A DNA stretch of 64,000 bases from Natronincola peptidivorans (GTDB lineage Bacteria; Bacillota; Clostridia; Peptostreptococcales; Natronincolaceae): assembly GCF_900111615.1 (NCBI RefSeq), contig NZ_FOHU01000005.1, forward strand, positions 94,963 to 158,962, read 5' to 3'. This document shows, piece after piece, positions 49,189 through 58,562 of this stretch; positions within the stretch are counted from its first letter, which is position 1, and the number at the start of each line of letters is the position of its first letter. The notes beneath the pieces were generated by a model, which saw only the letters and a list, made by a program, of their open reading frames with translations, made no database searches and had not been told where the DNA came from. Position numbers and translations under genes: made by a program.

Positions 49189-51603
49189 TTAACTCTCCTT
49201 TACCTTGTATTCCTCTTTTCCTTCAACAGGATCTTTATACGACGATATGAAGAAGAATAGAATCAGTGCTCCAAAACATGCTGCTGCGATTAATCCTACA
49301 CCTGTTTTGTTGCCAAAGACTAAAACACTACCAAAAATCATGGGACCCAACATTTGCCCAATTTTTTTAACATTACTGTAATAACCTAAGGCTTGGCCTT
49401 GACCAAAATCTATAGATGCTTTCAGTCCAAGGAAATAGTTGGTCTGTGCTACCAAACCAAAGCTATCTGCAATACCAAGGAGTACCACAGCTATAAACGC
49501 AGTTGTAAGGCTTCCATTTAATGCAAATGTCATGGTGCCGCCAATAACAAGGGCATATGCAATAAGCATCGATCTTTTATGTCCAAAATACTTGCCTGTA
49601 TACTGACTAAGCATTGGTCCTAAATACACAATGCACAGCCCATGTAGTAGGAAAGCACGTCCTATATTAGAGACAGAAACCCCTGCTCCTTGTGCATAAA
49701 TCGGGAAAAAGTAATCTAAAAACATGCTGCAAATTGCAGTTGGAATCAGAATTAGTAAAAAGTAAGAAAACACCTGCCGATTTGCAAGAAAACTTTTAAT
49801 ACTTAATCCTTGAGACTTTTGATCTCCTTCTGATGATTTTTTCACAGCTGCTACATTAGGTACAAAAATCAAGGCAAATGCAACCGCCAGCATCATTACA
49901 ATGACAGAGATATAAAATACTTTAGAAAATCCGATTCGATCTGCCAGCATAGCTCCAATAACAACACCACAGTTTATTCCTGAATAAAGTCCAGAATTAA
50001 GGGCGGAAAAGCCTTCAGTCTTTTTAAGAGGATTGGCCAATATAAATCCTCTGACTGCCATCAATGTAAAACCATATCCTGCTCCGGCAATCCCTCTAGC
50101 AAAAATAAATATACTAGGATCATTTGTAATGCCTGAAAGAAAAGTACCTACACTAAAAAATACAGCACCTATTAAGAAGGCCATCTTCCATCCCTTTCTA
50201 TCAATAACCCTCCCAGCTAAAATTGTGGCTACAGCTCCAAATAAAAAATTAGATGAAAGAGGTAATCCTAGAATCACAGTCTCTGATAATCCCAAAATAG
50301 GTCTATAGATTTCCTTCATCATGACGGGTATAAAGGCACTTGGCATAAATAATGCTATAAATAAAATGAAAGTAAGGGGTCTAACGATGCCAGTATCAAC
50401 TTCTCGATCATCTTGATTTTCTTCATCCTCTGCTGCTGTATCTTCATCCCCCAGTTGTTTTTTGAAAATCATCAGCATAAAAAATGTAATTTCCACCATA
50501 AAGAATATAGATGTTATTAATATCGTTAATATATCTAAAATAACCTCTTGCATTCTACTCTTTAAATAGCTCTCAGAAAGCTCTGCATTAAGGAAAGCTC
50601 TAACATTTTCAGTGTCTTCTATTAAGGGCAGCTGATAAGAAAATGAAGATTGAATAATTTGGTTATTCTCAACTGTTGTATCTGATGTCCTAAATAGCAC
50701 TTCATTGTCATGACTCACAATATTTATTTCTCCAATTTCTGGGACTACATGAATAATGTTATTCATATAATCATCAAGATTATATAGCTTCCTATAGGGT
50801 ACGCCTTTATTTACAACTGATTCAATATCATTTTGTATGATCCGTGAAACCATCGTTGTATTTTCAGTAGCTATATCAATATACGCCCGCCTTAATACTG
50901 AATAATTGATAAATCCATAGATAATTTGAGTTGCTCCTAATAAAACTAAGATCATAGCTAATATACGTTTTCTGTCTATCTTTCCTTCCTTTGTGGTAAT
51001 AGAAACAAAATTATTTAGAAAAACCAATAATAAAACGCTAATACCAGCTAAGATTACTAAGCTATTGATAAGACTTCGAACATAGTCCTTAGTAGCTAAA
51101 TCGATTACTTCCTTATCAAAAACAATATCCATATTACCAATGGGGTTTCCTTCTTTGTCTTTGATGGGCAGCATCAAATGATATTTTTGGTCTTCTAAAA
51201 CCATTTGATATGAATCAGATGAATATGCATTAAATTTTGGTGCAATCGTCAATTCATATATAGGCCGCTGCTCTTCTCTAACTGTTCCATGAATATCATA
51301 AACATAAGACCCATCTCTTAGTACAATATAGACATTATCCACCTCTGGCAATTCTGTTTTGACTTCCCCTAATAGTTCTTCTATTCCAAGAAAATTATCC
51401 AACGGCTTGCCATATTTCTCAGCGTATTCTATTTTTCTTACAGTTTCTCTACCTACAACTGCGTAGCTTGATACAAGAGATTCTGTATAGTTTTGTTGGA
51501 ATGAATTAATGTTAAGTATTCCTGTGAATCCTAATGCAAGAACAATTAGCAAGAGAAAGACAATGGTTAAAGTGCTCCTTACTTTCTTTATTTTCGTTGT
51601 CAT
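49189..51603 (-). CDS. MFS transporter fused to two N-terminal membrane sensor modules
   Basis: 804 residues in three parts. TM1 (about 13-33) and TM2 (about 180-203) flank a Cache/sCache-like outer domain (VDNVYIVLRDGSYVYDI, LMLPIKDKEGNPIGNMDIVFD). TM3 (about 215-237) and TM4 (about 360-380) flank a second outer domain (EINIVSHDNEVLFRTSD). An acidic linker (about 385-402) leads to a 12-helix MFS domain with AGRVIDRKGWK (motif A-like) and RGIAGAGYGFTLMAVRG. Full length and no break, so the fusion is real in this sequence. Inference: the outer domains gate or sense for the transporter. Middle gene of a three-gene operon. Confidence 0.75.
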   Translation of the reverse strand: MTTKIKKVRSTLTIVFLLLIVLALGFTGILNINSFQQNYTESLVSSYAVVGRETVRKIEYAEKYGKPLDNFLGIEELLGEVKTELPEVDNVYIVLRDGSYVYDIHGTVREEQRPIYELTIAPKFNAYSSDSYQMVLEDQKYHLMLPIKDKEGNPIGNMDIVFDKEVIDLATKDYVRSLINSLVILAGISVLLLVFLNNFVSITTKEGKIDRKRILAMILVLLGATQIIYGFINYSVLRRAYIDIATENTTMVSRIIQNDIESVVNKGVPYRKLYNLDDYMNNIIHVVPEIGEINIVSHDNEVLFRTSDTTVENNQIIQSSFSYQLPLIEDTENVRAFLNAELSESYLKSRMQEVILDILTILITSIFFMVEITFFMLMIFKKQLGDEDTAAEDEENQDDREVDTGIVRPLTFILFIALFMPSAFIPVMMKEIYRPILGLSETVILGLPLSSNFLFGAVATILAGRVIDRKGWKMAFLIGAVFFSVGTFLSGITNDPSIFIFARGIAGAGYGFTLMAVRGFILANPLKKTEGFSALNSGLYSGINCGVVIGAMLADRIGFSKVFYISVIVMMLAVAFALIFVPNVAAVKKSSEGDQKSQGLSIKSFLANRQVFSYFLLILIPTAICSMFLDYFFPIYAQGAGVSVSNIGRAFLLHGLCIVYLGPMLSQYTGKYFGHKRSMLIAYALVIGGTMTFALNGSLTTAFIAVVLLGIADSFGLVAQTNYFLGLKASIDFGQGQALGYYSNVKKIGQMLGPMIFGSVLVFGNKTGVGLIAAACFGALILFFFISSYKDPVEGKEEYKVKES

Positions 51604-51640
51604 AAGGCTTCATCCTCCTATCCCATTAAAGATACTTGCA

Positions 51641-52807
51641 CTAGTATTCTCCTTCTATCCTGTTATAGATTTCATCTGCACTTAGTAATATTTCAAAGGG
51701 TGCTTTATAACCAATCCTATCAGCAACTTTTAGGTTTAGAACAATACTAGGAGTATCACCATATATTTGAGATAATTCTCTGGGCTTAGCACCCTTCAGC
51801 ACTCTAGTAACATTGTCGGCACCAAATCTGCCAATGCCTGAAAAATCTGCTCTGTATAAGCTAAGTAAGGCACCATGCCTAACCTCTTGAGCACCTAGCT
51901 GTGAAAACACAGGGATACCTGCTTCATAAAAGGGTGTTAACAAATAGCTGATTTTATTTATATCACGAGTCCCTGCCGTCAGATACATTGCATCTACCTG
52001 TGTTGCTAGCTTTTTATGGGCTTCAAGGACCTCCCTGTGATATCGTTCACGATCCTCATCATCCCTAGCCTCATCAACAGTATAGGTAATAACTTCATAC
52101 CCCAGTATATCAGCAAGCTCTTCTATGTCATCTAATGCAGCATATATTCTTCCAACTGGAGAATCTTCATAAACCACACCTAGCTTTTTAAACTGAAATA
52201 TATCATAAAATACCTGGATTTGTCTTTTATACCGATCTGAATCCATATGTGCCCATATATGATCCCGCCCAGAATCTATATCTGACTTAATGATCCCAGC
52301 ACTTACAGCATTTGTTGTAGAGAAGACCATAACAGGTGTATTATGATCATCATTAGACAACAGCCGACCAGCATAAGTACCTTTGGCAACCATTAAATCG
52401 ATATCCTTGGTTTCTGTCAGTCTTTTATGAACTGCCTCCTCATCACCAGGTCGATACAATGAATAATATGCATCTTGAACAAATTCAATATATGGACCAG
52501 TATCTTGAGCTGCTAACCAATTCCACATAATCAAGCTGTCTTCTTGCCCAATCTCATATGGCATTTCTTCGAGGTTCACCGATATCCACCCAGATTCATT
52601 AAGTCCAAAGATAAGTCCATACAGTGAACCCGTAAAATTTAAAAATGGTTCTGATTCACAATACCCAATACGCCATTTGTTACCATCATTTGTATCAGGA
52701 GAATTACTAAGGATATCTCCCGAGCCTGGCATTGCTATGGTTACTATTTGCATAGATACTAGAAAAATCATAAGTGTACAAACGATTTTAATCATAGCTC
52801 TTTTCAA
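51641..52807 (-). CDS. Exported ABC-substrate-binding-like protein (PF04392 type) without a permease
   Basis: The TTG at 52807 with AAAGGAGGA seven bases upstream gives 388 residues and begins exactly at a signal peptide (MKRAMIKIVCTLMIFLVSMQ). No lipobox Cys is seen. The mature part has a binding-protein fold: MVAKGTYAGRLLSND, TPVMVFSTTNAVSAGIIKSD, FKKLGVVYEDSPVGRIYAALDDIEELA and VDAMYLTAGTRDINKISYLLTPFYEAGIPVFSQLG. These segments are characteristic of the TrpX-like ABC_sub_bind family. No ABC permease or ATPase gene is adjacent; instead the sensor-fused MFS gene follows after 37 bases. It may deliver ligand to the sensor domains. Confidence 0.75.
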   Translation of the reverse strand: MKRAMIKIVCTLMIFLVSMQIVTIAMPGSGDILSNSPDTNDGNKWRIGYCESEPFLNFTGSLYGLIFGLNESGWISVNLEEMPYEIGQEDSLIMWNWLAAQDTGPYIEFVQDAYYSLYRPGDEEAVHKRLTETKDIDLMVAKGTYAGRLLSNDDHNTPVMVFSTTNAVSAGIIKSDIDSGRDHIWAHMDSDRYKRQIQVFYDIFQFKKLGVVYEDSPVGRIYAALDDIEELADILGYEVITYTVDEARDDEDRERYHREVLEAHKKLATQVDAMYLTAGTRDINKISYLLTPFYEAGIPVFSQLGAQEVRHGALLSLYRADFSGIGRFGADNVTRVLKGAKPRELSQIYGDTPSIVLNLKVADRIGYKAPFEILLSADEIYNRIEGEY

Positions 52808-52832
52808 AATAAATCCTCCTTTCTTATACATT

Positions 52833-52874
52833 TAAGTGGGTAACCTAAATCTTTGATTTGGAACTAGTCACTTA
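52833..52874 (-). promoter_or_regulatory. Structured leader between flaG and the binding-protein operon
   Basis: TAAGTG (52833-52838) pairs with CACTTA (52869-52874), and inside AAATC pairs with GATTT around a TTT loop, extended by CC/GG with a bulge. No T-run follows on the minus strand. It lies just upstream of the ribosome site of the binding-protein gene. Confidence 0.45.
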
Positions 52875-52891
52875 TGCTGCGGGAAATAAAG

Positions 52892-53275
52892 TTATGCCTT
52901 TTCATCCACCAGCAATCCTGCGATCTCCCACATTTTTGCTACCATGTCCAACAATTTTTCTGGAGGAATTTCCCTAATAACCTCTTGATTTTCTGTATTA
53001 ACAATCTTTACGCTGATACGCTTGGTTGCTTCATGCACAGAAAATTGAAGCTCTGAGGGAGGTTTTAAAATCACTTTATTTGCCTTCTCAATCATTTCAA
53101 TCAATTTTTCTTCTCCTATGCTTTGACTTTCCCCCTCTAGCTTAACAGTGCTTTTTTGGGGGGAGTCCTGCTGGTTAGTACCCCCAGATTGTGTTTTATT
53201 ATTTTGCCTTTCAGATAACTGCTGATTTTGAATCAACTGACTATGGGTGTTGGATTGTATATTTGAAATTCCCAT
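52892..53275 (-). CDS. flaG: FlaG family flagellar protein (orphan)
   Basis: 127 residues. The N-terminal 45 residues are Asn/Gln/Ser-rich and probably disordered. The C-terminal FlaG domain is LKPPSELQFSVHEATKRISVKI and VIREIPPEKLLDMVAKMWEIAGLLVDEKA, in which the Phe-Ser-x-His-Glu and IREIPPEK elements are family hallmarks. Known FlaG proteins influence flagellar filament length and are usually encoded beside flagellin or fliD. No other flagellar gene is in this window. It has its own promoter (53295-53323) and an AAGGAGG site. Confidence 0.82.
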   Translation of the reverse strand: MGISNIQSNTHSQLIQNQQLSERQNNKTQSGGTNQQDSPQKSTVKLEGESQSIGEEKLIEMIEKANKVILKPPSELQFSVHEATKRISVKIVNTENQEVIREIPPEKLLDMVAKMWEIAGLLVDEKA

Positions 53276-53294
53276 TTATTACCTCCTTTTCATT

Positions 53295-53323
53295 ATTCTA
53301 GAATATTAAGTAACTTTTATCAA
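53295..53323 (-). promoter_or_regulatory. Promoter of flaG
   Basis: On the minus strand TTGATA (53318-53323), a 17-base spacer and TAGAAT (53295-53300). This is a sigma-A type; I do not see a sigma-D (TAAA...GCCGATAA) promoter, which is unexpected for a late flagellar gene. Confidence 0.6.
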
Positions 53324-53717
53324 TACTTATACTGCAAAAATAGTCAAAACATGCAGTAAGAAAAAATAATTATCAGCCTTCATTTCACTTCGTTACACTC
53401 ACAATGACAAGAATCTAGAACTTTTGCTACGCCCTCAATCCTTTGATATTTACATATCTCTGCCTCTTAAATTATATTTTTTTCTCCAATGTGATGTTGT
53501 AATTATACAAATAACAGACATAAAAACTTTCTTAACGTATGTAAGTTTTTTTAGAATTTTGTTTTAATTATGAAGGATTTAATAGATAATTTGTCTAAAT
53601 ATGTACTTATACTATATATGCTACCACACCATGGTGTCTTAGTGGTTTAAGAGAACTTTAAGAAAAGTTAAAAATTTCTTTACATTGAAACTATTAAAAT
53701 GATCTTGGGGGTTCCCT
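53324..53717. other. Divergent intergenic region upstream of the histidine kinase gene
   Basis: No gene. It holds a short degenerate copy of the 23.5-kb repeat (about 53409-53427), the perfect 12-bp palindrome ACACCATGGTGT (53626-53637), and direct AAGTT/TTAAG motifs (53651-53675) just ahead of the kinase gene that could be response-regulator sites. No clear -35/-10 pair for the kinase gene was found. Confidence 0.4.
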
Positions 53718-55883
53718 ATGTCTAGAAAGCTTATTAAAACTTTTATTATTCTTTCAATATGCTCTTTTCTGTTCCTATCCGCTTGTACTTCTAGCGACCT
53801 TATATCTATGGATTCACCTAAAGCAATTGATGGGGAATTGGACTTAACTGGATGGGATTGGGAAAAGGACGGGATTCTTTCATTAGACGGTCAGTGGGAA
53901 TTTTATTGGCAAGCACTTTTTACCCCAGAAGACTTTAATGCATCTTATACACCGCCAGAAAAGGAATTGATTATGCTTCCTAGGGCATGGAATAAACTTG
54001 TGATTGATGAAGGCGAGCTCTCTGGGGATGGTTACGCTACCTACCGATTGGTGATTCATCATCCAGAGGATGAGATACTAGGTATTAAGGTCCCTAGAAT
54101 CTTTACTTCCTATTATCTTTGGGCCAACGGTGAGTTAATTGCCTCAGCTGGTAAGGTGGATATAGATCGTACGCAAATGGTACCTCAATATTTACCTCAA
54201 GTAAAATACATTACACCGGAAACCGATAGTATTGAGCTAGTGCTGCAAGTGGCAAATTTCAGGCATCGCAGTGGTGGCCTCTTGGAAAGCATCCAACTAG
54301 GTACCGCCTCGCAAATTAGTGAAATGCGTATGAGAAATCTTGCTCTTGAACTTTTTCTGTTTGGTAGTCTATTTATCATTGGTTTTTACCATCTTGCCCT
54401 TTTTATATTTAGAACAAAAGATAAGTCTACCCTTTACTTTGGTATATACTCCTTATTGCTCAGCACAAGAACCTTATTGGTTGGGGAAATATTTTTTATT
54501 CATATTTTCCCAAGCTTTAATTGGGAAATAGCTCATAAAATGCAAACCTTAGCTTACTATTTAGGTCTGCCTTTATTGTATTTATTCCTTGATGCTACTT
54601 TTCCTAACGACATTCCAAAGAAGTCTAATTCTTTTATACAGATTGTTGCGTCAGGTTTTGCTTTGTTGGTGTTGCTAACCCCTGTTAGAGTCTTCAGTCA
54701 ATTTAATCCCCTTTATCAGATATTTTCTATTTATGGATTTGCTTATACAATCTATATTATTGTTCGTGTCTGTAATAGGAAAAGAGAAGGCTCTTACTTA
54801 ATTGGAATAGGCGTCATTTTCCTTATCCTATTTACCTTGAATGATATTATTTTTCTCAGTATTCTATTAGCAGATGCAGATAATCATTTTTTGCGGAATT
54901 ATATTACAAGGGGAAATCTATCTTCTTGGGGGCTGTTGATTTTTGTATTTACTCAGTCTTTAGTAGTAGCTAAGAAATTTTCTAAAAGTTTTTCTAATGT
55001 AGAACTATTGTCAATGCAGCTTCAACAGGTAAATGTAAGCTTAGAAGAAAAAGTAAGGGAAAGGACGCATGCCCTAGAGACTTCACGAGAAGAGTTAAAG
55101 GAAGCATATCAAGCTGTTTCTAGGTCAGAAAAATCCCTTAAGGACCTAGCTCAAAATGTATCTCATGATCTGAGGACACCTTTATCTGCTATCAAAGGCT
55201 ATGTGAATGCTATCTTAGACGGAGTTGTAAAGGAACCACAACAACAAAAAAAATATCTTAAAAGAGTTACTGATAAGGTCAATCATTTGAACCATATGGT
55301 TGAGGAATTATTAGATTTGTCTCAATTACAATCTCGACAGCTAAAGCTGATGTTTACTGAAGTACCAGTAAAACTTTTAGTGGAAAATATTAAAGAAAGG
55401 TACAGCTTAGATATGATGAATGAGCATGTACAGTTCAATGTTAATGATCCTCCTAACTGGCAGAATACCAATGATGCTGGTATGTCTTTACATGTCATAG
55501 TGGACTGGGAAAAACTTGAGCGTATTTTTACAAATCTTTTGACTAATGCTCTAAAACATACATCCGATGGTGATACAATCCAAATAAGCTTTGACTTTAC
55601 TAATGAACAAAGAGACCTCATTGTCAAGGTCTCTGATACAGGAACAGGGATTCCAAAAGAGGATTTACCCCATATCTTTGATCGTTTCTATAAGGTCTCA
55701 AAGGCACGACAAACCAATAGCAGTGGCTTAGGTCTAGCTATTGTTAAAGAAATTGTAGATTATCATGGAGGTAAAGTATGGGTTGAAAGCAAGGTTGATA
55801 AAGGAAGTGATTTTTTCTTTACACTCCCTATTTATAGGATGAAACTTGATTCAGAGGAAATTGCTGTATCCCTTGAATTGTAA
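53718..55883 (+). CDS. Sensor histidine kinase with 7TM-DISM receptor module
   Basis: 721 residues. The N-terminal signal ends in a lipobox-like LFLSAC (Cys at about 23). Residues about 40-200 form a jelly-roll sugar-binding-like outer domain (GQWEFYWQ, YATYRLVIHHP). A 7TMR-DISM seven-helix region (about 207-420) and a coiled coil (about 430-470) follow. HisKA has His483 in NVSHDLRTPL. The HATPase domain has NLLTNALKHT, VSDTGTGIP and SSGLGLAIVKEI. Complete kinase. The likely partner is the response regulator encoded 130 bases downstream. The ligand may be a carbohydrate or cell-wall fragment, judged only from the outer fold. Confidence 0.83.
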   Translation: MSRKLIKTFIILSICSFLFLSACTSSDLISMDSPKAIDGELDLTGWDWEKDGILSLDGQWEFYWQALFTPEDFNASYTPPEKELIMLPRAWNKLVIDEGELSGDGYATYRLVIHHPEDEILGIKVPRIFTSYYLWANGELIASAGKVDIDRTQMVPQYLPQVKYITPETDSIELVLQVANFRHRSGGLLESIQLGTASQISEMRMRNLALELFLFGSLFIIGFYHLALFIFRTKDKSTLYFGIYSLLLSTRTLLVGEIFFIHIFPSFNWEIAHKMQTLAYYLGLPLLYLFLDATFPNDIPKKSNSFIQIVASGFALLVLLTPVRVFSQFNPLYQIFSIYGFAYTIYIIVRVCNRKREGSYLIGIGVIFLILFTLNDIIFLSILLADADNHFLRNYITRGNLSSWGLLIFVFTQSLVVAKKFSKSFSNVELLSMQLQQVNVSLEEKVRERTHALETSREELKEAYQAVSRSEKSLKDLAQNVSHDLRTPLSAIKGYVNAILDGVVKEPQQQKKYLKRVTDKVNHLNHMVEELLDLSQLQSRQLKLMFTEVPVKLLVENIKERYSLDMMNEHVQFNVNDPPNWQNTNDAGMSLHVIVDWEKLERIFTNLLTNALKHTSDGDTIQISFDFTNEQRDLIVKVSDTGTGIPKEDLPHIFDRFYKVSKARQTNSSGLGLAIVKEIVDYHGGKVWVESKVDKGSDFFFTLPIYRMKLDSEEIAVSLEL

Positions 55884-56015
55884 CCCAAGCTATTTGAAGG
55901 ATCTACTACTTAGAAAATCAGTGATAAAGTCAAAGGCTTAACCCAAAGCCAGAGGACTATAATAAAATAACAAAAGAGGGTTTTGTATTTAGTCAATATG
56001 AAGGAGGTGGAACCA

Positions 56016-56726
56016 TTGGCAGGAGAAACGATATTAGTTGTAGATGATGATAATGATATCAGAGAAATTATTACCTTGTACTTAGAAAAAGAGGGTTATC
56101 AGGTAATTACAGCTTCAGATGGTAGGCAAGCTATAACCTATGCGTTTTCAATTAACCCCGATTTAATCATTCTAGACATGATGCTTCCCGTTCTAGATGG
56201 CATAGAGGTATGCCAAGCATTGCGTAAGGAACTCTCTGTACCCATCCTTTTTTTAAGCTGTAAGTCTTCACCAAGTGATAAATCTATAGGTTTAATAGCA
56301 GGTGGTGACGATTATATGAGTAAACCCTTTGATACAATGGAGTTGCTGGCAAGGGTTAAGGCTCATCTACGCAGGAATCGAATATTAGAAAATGCAAATG
56401 ATACGAATGCAAAAAACAATCTGTTATGCTATCCAAATTTAAGTATTGATTTATATAGTCATTCTGTAGCAGCAAATGGACAGGAGGTTGTTTTATCTCC
56501 GAAGGAGTTTCAATTACTGGTGCTATTAGCCAAAAACCCTAATGTGGTGTTTAGTAATGAGCACTTATTTGAATCTCTTTGGGGTGCAGGAACCTTTGGT
56601 GACCACAGGACAGTGATGGTCCATATCAGCAATATTCGAAAAAAAATAGAAAAGGATGCTAAGAATCCTATATTTATCCAAACTGTTAAAGGAGCTGGCT
56701 ATAAGTTTTGTTTAGTTTCAGAATAA
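56016..56726 (+). CDS. OmpR/PhoB-family response regulator
   Basis: The start is TTG at 56016, with AAGGAGGTG six bases upstream; the earlier ATG has no site. 236 residues. The receiver domain (about 5-118) has acidic pocket DDDND, phospho-acceptor Asp in LIILDMMLP, and Lys in MSKPF. The C-terminal winged helix (about 140-234) has LSPKEFQLLVLLAKNPNVVFS and DHRTVMVHISNIRKKI, as in PhoB. Cognate regulator of the upstream 7TM kinase. Confidence 0.87.
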   Translation: MAGETILVVDDDNDIREIITLYLEKEGYQVITASDGRQAITYAFSINPDLIILDMMLPVLDGIEVCQALRKELSVPILFLSCKSSPSDKSIGLIAGGDDYMSKPFDTMELLARVKAHLRRNRILENANDTNAKNNLLCYPNLSIDLYSHSVAANGQEVVLSPKEFQLLVLLAKNPNVVFSNEHLFESLWGAGTFGDHRTVMVHISNIRKKIEKDAKNPIFIQTVKGAGYKFCLVSE

Positions 56727-56810
56727 AAAGTCAGAATAATAAAGGGTTGAAAATAAGTTAAAATCAGCGTCAAAGGGTAAAGTGTATTTATAACATTCCT
56801 ATGAAAGATT

Positions 56811-56860
56811 AAAAACCACTAAGTGACTATTTACTTTTGTATAGCCTCTTAGTGGTTTTT
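56811..56860. terminator. Bidirectional terminator behind the response-regulator gene
   Basis: AAAAACCACTAAG (56811-56823) and CTTAGTGGTTTTT (56848-56860) form a 13-bp perfect outer stem with an inner CTAT/ATAG pair. T-runs on both strands. It separates convergent genes and resembles the composite hairpins at 12.0, 40.4 and 43.9 kb. Confidence 0.8.
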
Positions 56861-56934
56861 AAATTGAAAGTTCCTACGCTATATTCTGTCGTTTCTTGTT
56901 TCATCACTATAGTGATAATGTAAATCTGCTATCA

Positions 56935-57788
56935 TCAGCTTTCTATTACTACATCTAACCCTAGAACTGCTATAACCTCTTCTTTATAGTATACTGGGGA
57001 TGCTATAGTTAAAACGATTTCATAGGTATCAGTAGTTATATATAAATCTGATACAAAGGTTTTTCCTTCTAATGCACCAATAAACCATGGGCGATTTCTC
57101 AAATCTATAGGAGGTATGTCATCAAGATTACAGCCTATTCTAGTGCTGTCAGGTGTATATGTATAGAGAACTATCTTATTATTGTGCTCCTTTGACAGCT
57201 TCTTAAACAGCTTTGTATGTTCAGTACTATTTAGATTAATGATTTCATCTTTTTCTGCTAAATTCTTAATAAAGTTCATCCATTTACTTTTTATTAAATC
57301 CATCGTTTCCTTTGGAACCTTAATTTGTGAGTGTTCTTTGATAAGCTTCGTCATTGTTTCGCTCATTTTTTCAAATTTGGATGTTTGAGATGCCATTGTT
57401 TCTATAATGGATGATTGTTCTTCTATTACTGATGCTACTTCTTCTGTTCCTGCGCTAATCTCCTCAGCTGCAACAGTTACTTTATTTAGATGAGCATTCA
57501 TCTTTTCTATTTCTTTTTCTTGCAGTTCAATATCTTCACAGGTTTCAATCATCGTATTGACTGTTAATTCACCTGCTGTAACCATAGATTGTCTGAGTTC
57601 ATCCCCACTTGAGCAAGAACCTTTCTATAATTGTAGAGTAAATTGTTAATACCATCGGCAAGTTCATTTAGCTTTACATCCTTACTAGAAATTTTTTTAC
57701 TTAAATTACCTGAGTTAACTTCTTCTATTCCTGAAACAATTTCATTGTAATTCGACCCTCTACCTACTAATCTCCCCAAACCCACCAC
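56935..57788 (-). pseudogene. Frameshifted HAMP/coiled-coil/Cache signalling protein (MCP-like fragment)
   Basis: Two minus-strand frames, 57788-57564 (start GTG six bases after AGGAGG) and 57585-56935, join into one protein of about 284 residues if one G is added in the GGGG run at 57603-57606. The joined text would read VLAQVGDELRQSMVTAG. The N-terminal part looks HAMP-like, the middle is the receptor-like coil AAEEISAGTEEVASVIEEQSS, and the C-terminal 90 residues are a Cache-type domain (RNRPWFIGALEGKTFVSD, IASPVYYKEEVIAVLGLDVV). No membrane helix is seen. It may be a real frameshift, a phase-variable G-run or a sequencing error. Confidence 0.65.
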
Positions 57789-58123
57789 CAAACGCCTCCT
57801 TTGGTAAAGATACTATCTCTTACTTTATATTTTAATTGTTGTTAGTTCATCTTACGTTTTATTGATTGTTTTAAATTGGAGTATTTTGCAGAATTTTCTG
57901 TAATATTTGTTATAAATACCTTTATTCTATTCAGAAATATACCGCTATTTTTTTAACAGTATTCACATCTCTATCTGCTCAAGAGTTATAGACATCAAGC
58001 AAAAAACTCTATACAATACTAAAGCACCCATTCCTCGCATATAGGTGCTATGATATCGTTGTATTTTCTAAGCCAATAGTATTTGTACGCTGTATTATTT
58101 TTAATGTGATGAAAATATTATTG
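57789..58123. other. Intergenic region between the broken Cache gene and MmcQ gene
   Basis: No gene. It holds a weak hairpin AGCACC (58023-58028) with GGTGCT (58044-58049), which could end the MmcQ transcript, and otherwise AT-rich text without a recognisable signal. Confidence 0.4.
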
Positions 58124-58480
58124 CTATCCTATTATTTCCATCTGTTTCTTTTTGCTTAAGGAAGATAAGACTGATTCATAAGACATATCAATCATTTGCT
58201 TTAATATATTATCAGGTACATCTCCGTCTAGATACACTGAGTTCCAGTGTTCCTTGTTCATATAATAACCTGCTACGACATCTTTATAATCTTTTCTTAA
58301 ACTTCTCCCAAATTGAGGATGGCATTTTAAGGTGATGATAGCTTTTTTGTTCTTATCTCCACCTTGCATAGCAAACATTTTTCCTCCTATAAGATATCTT
58401 GTTGCATCCCATTCAACCTTAAAATCCTTTTCTGCACCTAATTTTGATTTGCAGTATTCATCCAGCCATGGATATTTCAT
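58124..58480 (-). CDS. MmcQ/YjbR family protein
   Basis: 118 residues, complete. The family pattern is clear: an N-terminal helix with YPWLDEYCKSKLGAEKDFK, then WDATRYLIGGKMFAMQG, ALITLKC-type strand (AIITLKCHPQFGRSLRKDY), and GYYMNKEHWNSVYLDGDVPDNILKQMIDMSYESV. The double-wing DNA-binding-like fold is known, but the function is not. Monocistronic, with AAAGGGAGG before the ATG. Confidence 0.87.
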   Translation of the reverse strand: MKYPWLDEYCKSKLGAEKDFKVEWDATRYLIGGKMFAMQGGDKNKKAIITLKCHPQFGRSLRKDYKDVVAGYYMNKEHWNSVYLDGDVPDNILKQMIDMSYESVLSSLSKKKQMEIIG

Positions 58481-58562
58481 TGTAATCCTCCCTTTTCTTA
58501 AGAATAAGTTTTTTTCTAACTAGTAAAAATATAATACCCTACTATGGTCGTCTCATCCCTGT

